From assembly GCA_013202185.1 (NCBI GenBank), contig JABMSA010000721.1, positions 1 through 8,723 of the forward strand: a stretch of 8,723 bases of DNA. Direction: 5' to 3'. Positions 6,486 to 8,723 of the stretch are shown piece after piece. The notes under the pieces are model-generated. The model worked only from the letters and a program-made list of their open reading frames with translations. It ran no database searches and was not told where the DNA came from. Both the position numbers and the translations under genes were made by a program. This DNA comes from Planctomycetota bacterium (GTDB taxonomy: Bacteria > Planctomycetota > PUPC01 > JABMSA01). Positions within the stretch are counted from its first letter, which is position 1. Each line of letters opens with the position of its first letter.

Positions 6486-6514
6486 TTGATAATCCCTCCG
6501 ACGGCCGCTATAAT
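6486..6514 (+). promoter_or_regulatory. Near-consensus sigma-70 promoter
   Basis: TTGATA (6486-6491) is followed after exactly 17 bp by a perfect TATAAT (6509-6514). The -35 box has five of six consensus bases and the spacing is ideal, which is striking in DNA this GC-rich. It points toward the secreted-protein gene; transcription would start near 6521, giving a 5' leader of about 80 bases before the ATG at 6604. Confidence 0.8.
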
Positions 6515-6603
6515 CAGCTCGCGCGCCATACGGCGCAGTGGCCCCACCTGCTGCAGAGGTCGAGCCATGCTACAGTGCGGAATATGTTATGTAAGGAGCT
6601 TTC

Positions 6604-8723
6604 ATGAATAGGGTCGTCATGCGCGTCCTCTCCGCCATCATTCTTGCCGCCTGCTGCCGTGCATACGGGGCGGACGGTATCGCCATATCCACCCACCGCG
6701 CAGGGGGCAGCGACACCGGCGTCGGAGTTCATCCGTCCATGTTTGGGCAGGTGGTGCGCCACGATATCAAAGATAACAGGGTAGCGAAGCGAACCGTTCT
6801 GTACGACGGCCGGGCACACTCCGCCGTTATCAACCAGACGGGCGAGAAGGTGGCGTTCGTCAGGCTCGAAGGCCACATATGGCTGATGAATATCGACGGC
6901 TCCAATCTGCATGAGCTGCCAAATGCCAGGAACCGCAACGGTAGCTCGCTCGACTGGCCTGCGGGCGATTGGATCTATTACAACGAAGAATGCCGTTGGC
7001 CCATCGGCGACTGGGTACGCGGCGAAACCGACTCTCCGATGGCCCGCACCATCCGCCGCGTGAACGCCGTCACTGGTGAAGACGAGCAAGTGTGCGTGAC
7101 CAACTATCCTATCTGGCAGATCAGCCTCAGCCGGAACGCCGGCAAGGGGAGCGGCAGGTTCGCGATCAGCAATAGGCTCCTCGATTTCGCCTCGCCGGGC
7201 AACCGGCTCAACAAGGCCGCCCTCGCCTGCGGCACCACCGTGTCGCCCAGCGGTTAGTTCGTAACCGAAGTGAAAGAAACGCACGCCGACATCAGAGTCT
7301 ACGACTGGTCGCTCGACAACGTCATTCGCGAGTTCCACGTCAACGAATTCAACCCGGTGGGTAATGATGGCCGCATGTCGCTGTATCGGCCGCGTTGGGC
7401 GGTCAATTCCGAGAAGTGGGTCGTCTTTACGCAAGGGGCGGATTTCGGCTGCACGCTCAAGACCAATATGGTGATCTAAAACTGGAAAGACGGCCGGCAG
7501 ATACAGGTGAGCAATAACGACATCACTGGCAGCGAAAGCGATGAGGGCGAAGACTTCTGGCTGGCGGGAGTGGCCAACGAGCTCGGCACGGGCGTTGCCG
7601 AGGGCGAGGCACCCTTCACTGTGGAATTGGGCAAAGATAAGCTGCAGGGCGAATGGCAATGGGATTTCGGCGACGGCACCAAGGGCGCCGCCACAGTGGG
7701 CACACACACCTATGTCAAAGCCGGCGAATTCACAGTGAGCGCAACGCGGGGCGGAACGGTGCTGCACCAGACGGTAAAGATTTCCCCCCGGCAAGCTCCG
7801 CAGCCGGTCAATATTGATCCGTTGGATGATCGCCATCTGCTGATAACATTCAACGAGCGCATCCAACTGAAAGAGCCGGCGGCGATCCTTGCGTCCTCAG
7901 GCGCGCGGTCGACCACGATCACGCCCAGTTCAACGGGGCCAGCCGTAATCGCCGAGTTTGCCGCTCCGCTGAAACACCCGGACCAGCTCACGCTCAAGGG
8001 CATCTACGATTGCGCCCAGGTGCCGAACGAGGTGGCGGCTGCCAAAGTGGATTTCACTTTCCCCGATTGGCCCACCAACCGGGATCGACTCGTGTACCTC
8101 TGGGAAAACAATCGCGCAAAGAACCTCATCTACATCCCCAGTCTGAAGGCCGAGCTGCAGACGGGCATGTTCGTGTGGGACGGCCAATCGAGATTCGACC
8201 GCAACGGCGCAATGCTCGGCGGGCGCGGCCCTGTGAAATCGACCTTCCACGCGACGCCCGTGGGCAATGACCGCTACCCCTTCATCTCGGCCACCGAGAT
8301 CATCGAGCAGGCAGCGACGGATGCCGTAACGGTTGAAGCAGTTATCCGAGCGGCGGACCTCACCCAGCAGGATGAATCAGGCATCATGCCGATCATCGCG
8401 ATGACCGAACACAATTACGGCTTGCGAAAAGGAGTCCTGTGGCTGGGCCAGCAGAAGAATAAGCTGCTCATCCTTCTCGGCACAGACAAGATCAACGTCA
8501 CCAGGGCCACTCCGATGGAGATAGGTGAAATTCCTGACACCCAGCCCCATCACATTGTCATCAGCTACACTTCCGGCAATCTTACTTTCTATCTCGATGG
8601 CAAGGAGGAATTCAAGACCGATAAGATCACAGGGCGGCCGCTCGCGGGAGCAAGTTCCTGCAGGCTGACTTTCGCGGGTGATCCTCGCAGCAACGGAGGC
8701 CTGTGGTCGGGTACGATCGAAGG
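6604..8723 (+). pseudogene. Secreted propeller-PKD-lectin-like protein, two nonsense codons, 3' partial
   Basis: Extracellular multidomain protein, probably carbohydrate- or surface-binding. The start is firm: AAGGAG (6593-6598) is 5 bases before the ATG, and residues 1-23 form a signal peptide (basic MNRVVMR, hydrophobic core, AYG-AD cleavage). Residues of about 35-320 resemble a TolB/PD40-type beta-propeller (for example HIWLMNIDGSNLHELP). A PKD domain follows (about 325-393, WQWDFGDGT at 351-359), then an Ig-like segment (about 398-470), and a LamG/concanavalin-like domain starts near 570 and is cut by the window edge. The frame stays open with normal codon use for 2.1 kb except for TAG at 7255-7257 and TAA at 7477-7479. 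No start with a ribosome binding site follows either stop, and domains continue across both. Most likely a recent pseudogene; sequencing error is possible. If the TAG is obeyed, only a 217-residue fragment is made. Confidence 0.8.

Noticed and set aside
7255..7479. Alternative genetic code or stop recoding to explain the internal TAG and TAA
   Set aside because: TAG ends both the kinase and the regulator, and TAA ends the hydrolase and the small basic gene, so both are ordinary stops in this genome. No selenocysteine-type TGA or pyrrolysine context is visible.
6514..7866. Uninterrupted 450-codon minus-strand frame opposite the secreted gene
   Set aside because: It is a shadow. The plus frame carries a ribosome binding site, signal peptide and PKD motif, while the minus translation has no recognisable domain and would end in the promoter region.
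1..8723. CRISPR array, tRNA or rRNA
   Set aside because: No regularly spaced direct repeats, no T-arm/acceptor pairing and no rRNA signature sequences were found on either strand by eye.

Overview
The window is GC-rich DNA with high-GC third positions and standard stop usage. It reads as an environmental bacterium of the Planctomycetes/Verrucomicrobia/Lentisphaerae type or an allied candidate phylum. That guess rests on three things: an NtrC-type two-component pair, a GH42-like orphan hydrolase, and a secreted propeller/PKD/lectin-like protein. Nothing in the window fixes the taxon.

Layout. (1) Positions 1-2695, plus strand: a two-gene operon. It has a histidine kinase, cut by the left edge, with a SIS-like fragment, a cysteine-rich PAS domain and a full HisKA/HATPase core. 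Thirteen bases later comes an NtrC-family response regulator (receiver, AAA+, Fis-type helix-turn-helix) whose sigma-54 contact loop reads EGFTGA instead of GAFTGA. (2) Positions 2696-3088: an intergenic stretch with a compact twin-hairpin element bounded by 11-bp terminal inverted repeats. (3) Positions 3089-5137: a 682-residue cytoplasmic protein with a TIM-barrel, amidotransferase-like and beta-sandwich layout similar to GH42 enzymes. A strong ribosome binding site points to a TTG start. (4) Positions 5263-5529: a small, very basic Lys/Ala-rich protein with an awkward start, followed by hairpins and a terminator-like stem. (5) Roughly 5617-6485: gene-poor DNA with a broken minus-strand coding remnant and GC-rich short stems. 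(6) From 6486: a near-consensus sigma-70 promoter (TTGATA, 17 bp, TATAAT) drives a secreted multidomain protein whose single reading frame is interrupted by an in-frame TAG and TAA and runs off the right edge.

How the genes relate. The kinase and regulator form one phosphorelay, probably controlling sigma-54 promoters outside the window; I found no convincing -24/-12 site here. The hydrolase stands alone, so its substrate cannot be inferred from neighbours. The last gene looks like a recently disabled (or mis-sequenced) extracellular protein that still has its promoter, ribosome binding site and signal peptide. I see no CRISPR array, tRNA, rRNA or intact mobile element. No complete novel system is evident. 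The best leads are the modified AAA+ loop, the possible SIS-PAS-kinase fusion, the twice-interrupted secreted gene and the small basic protein.
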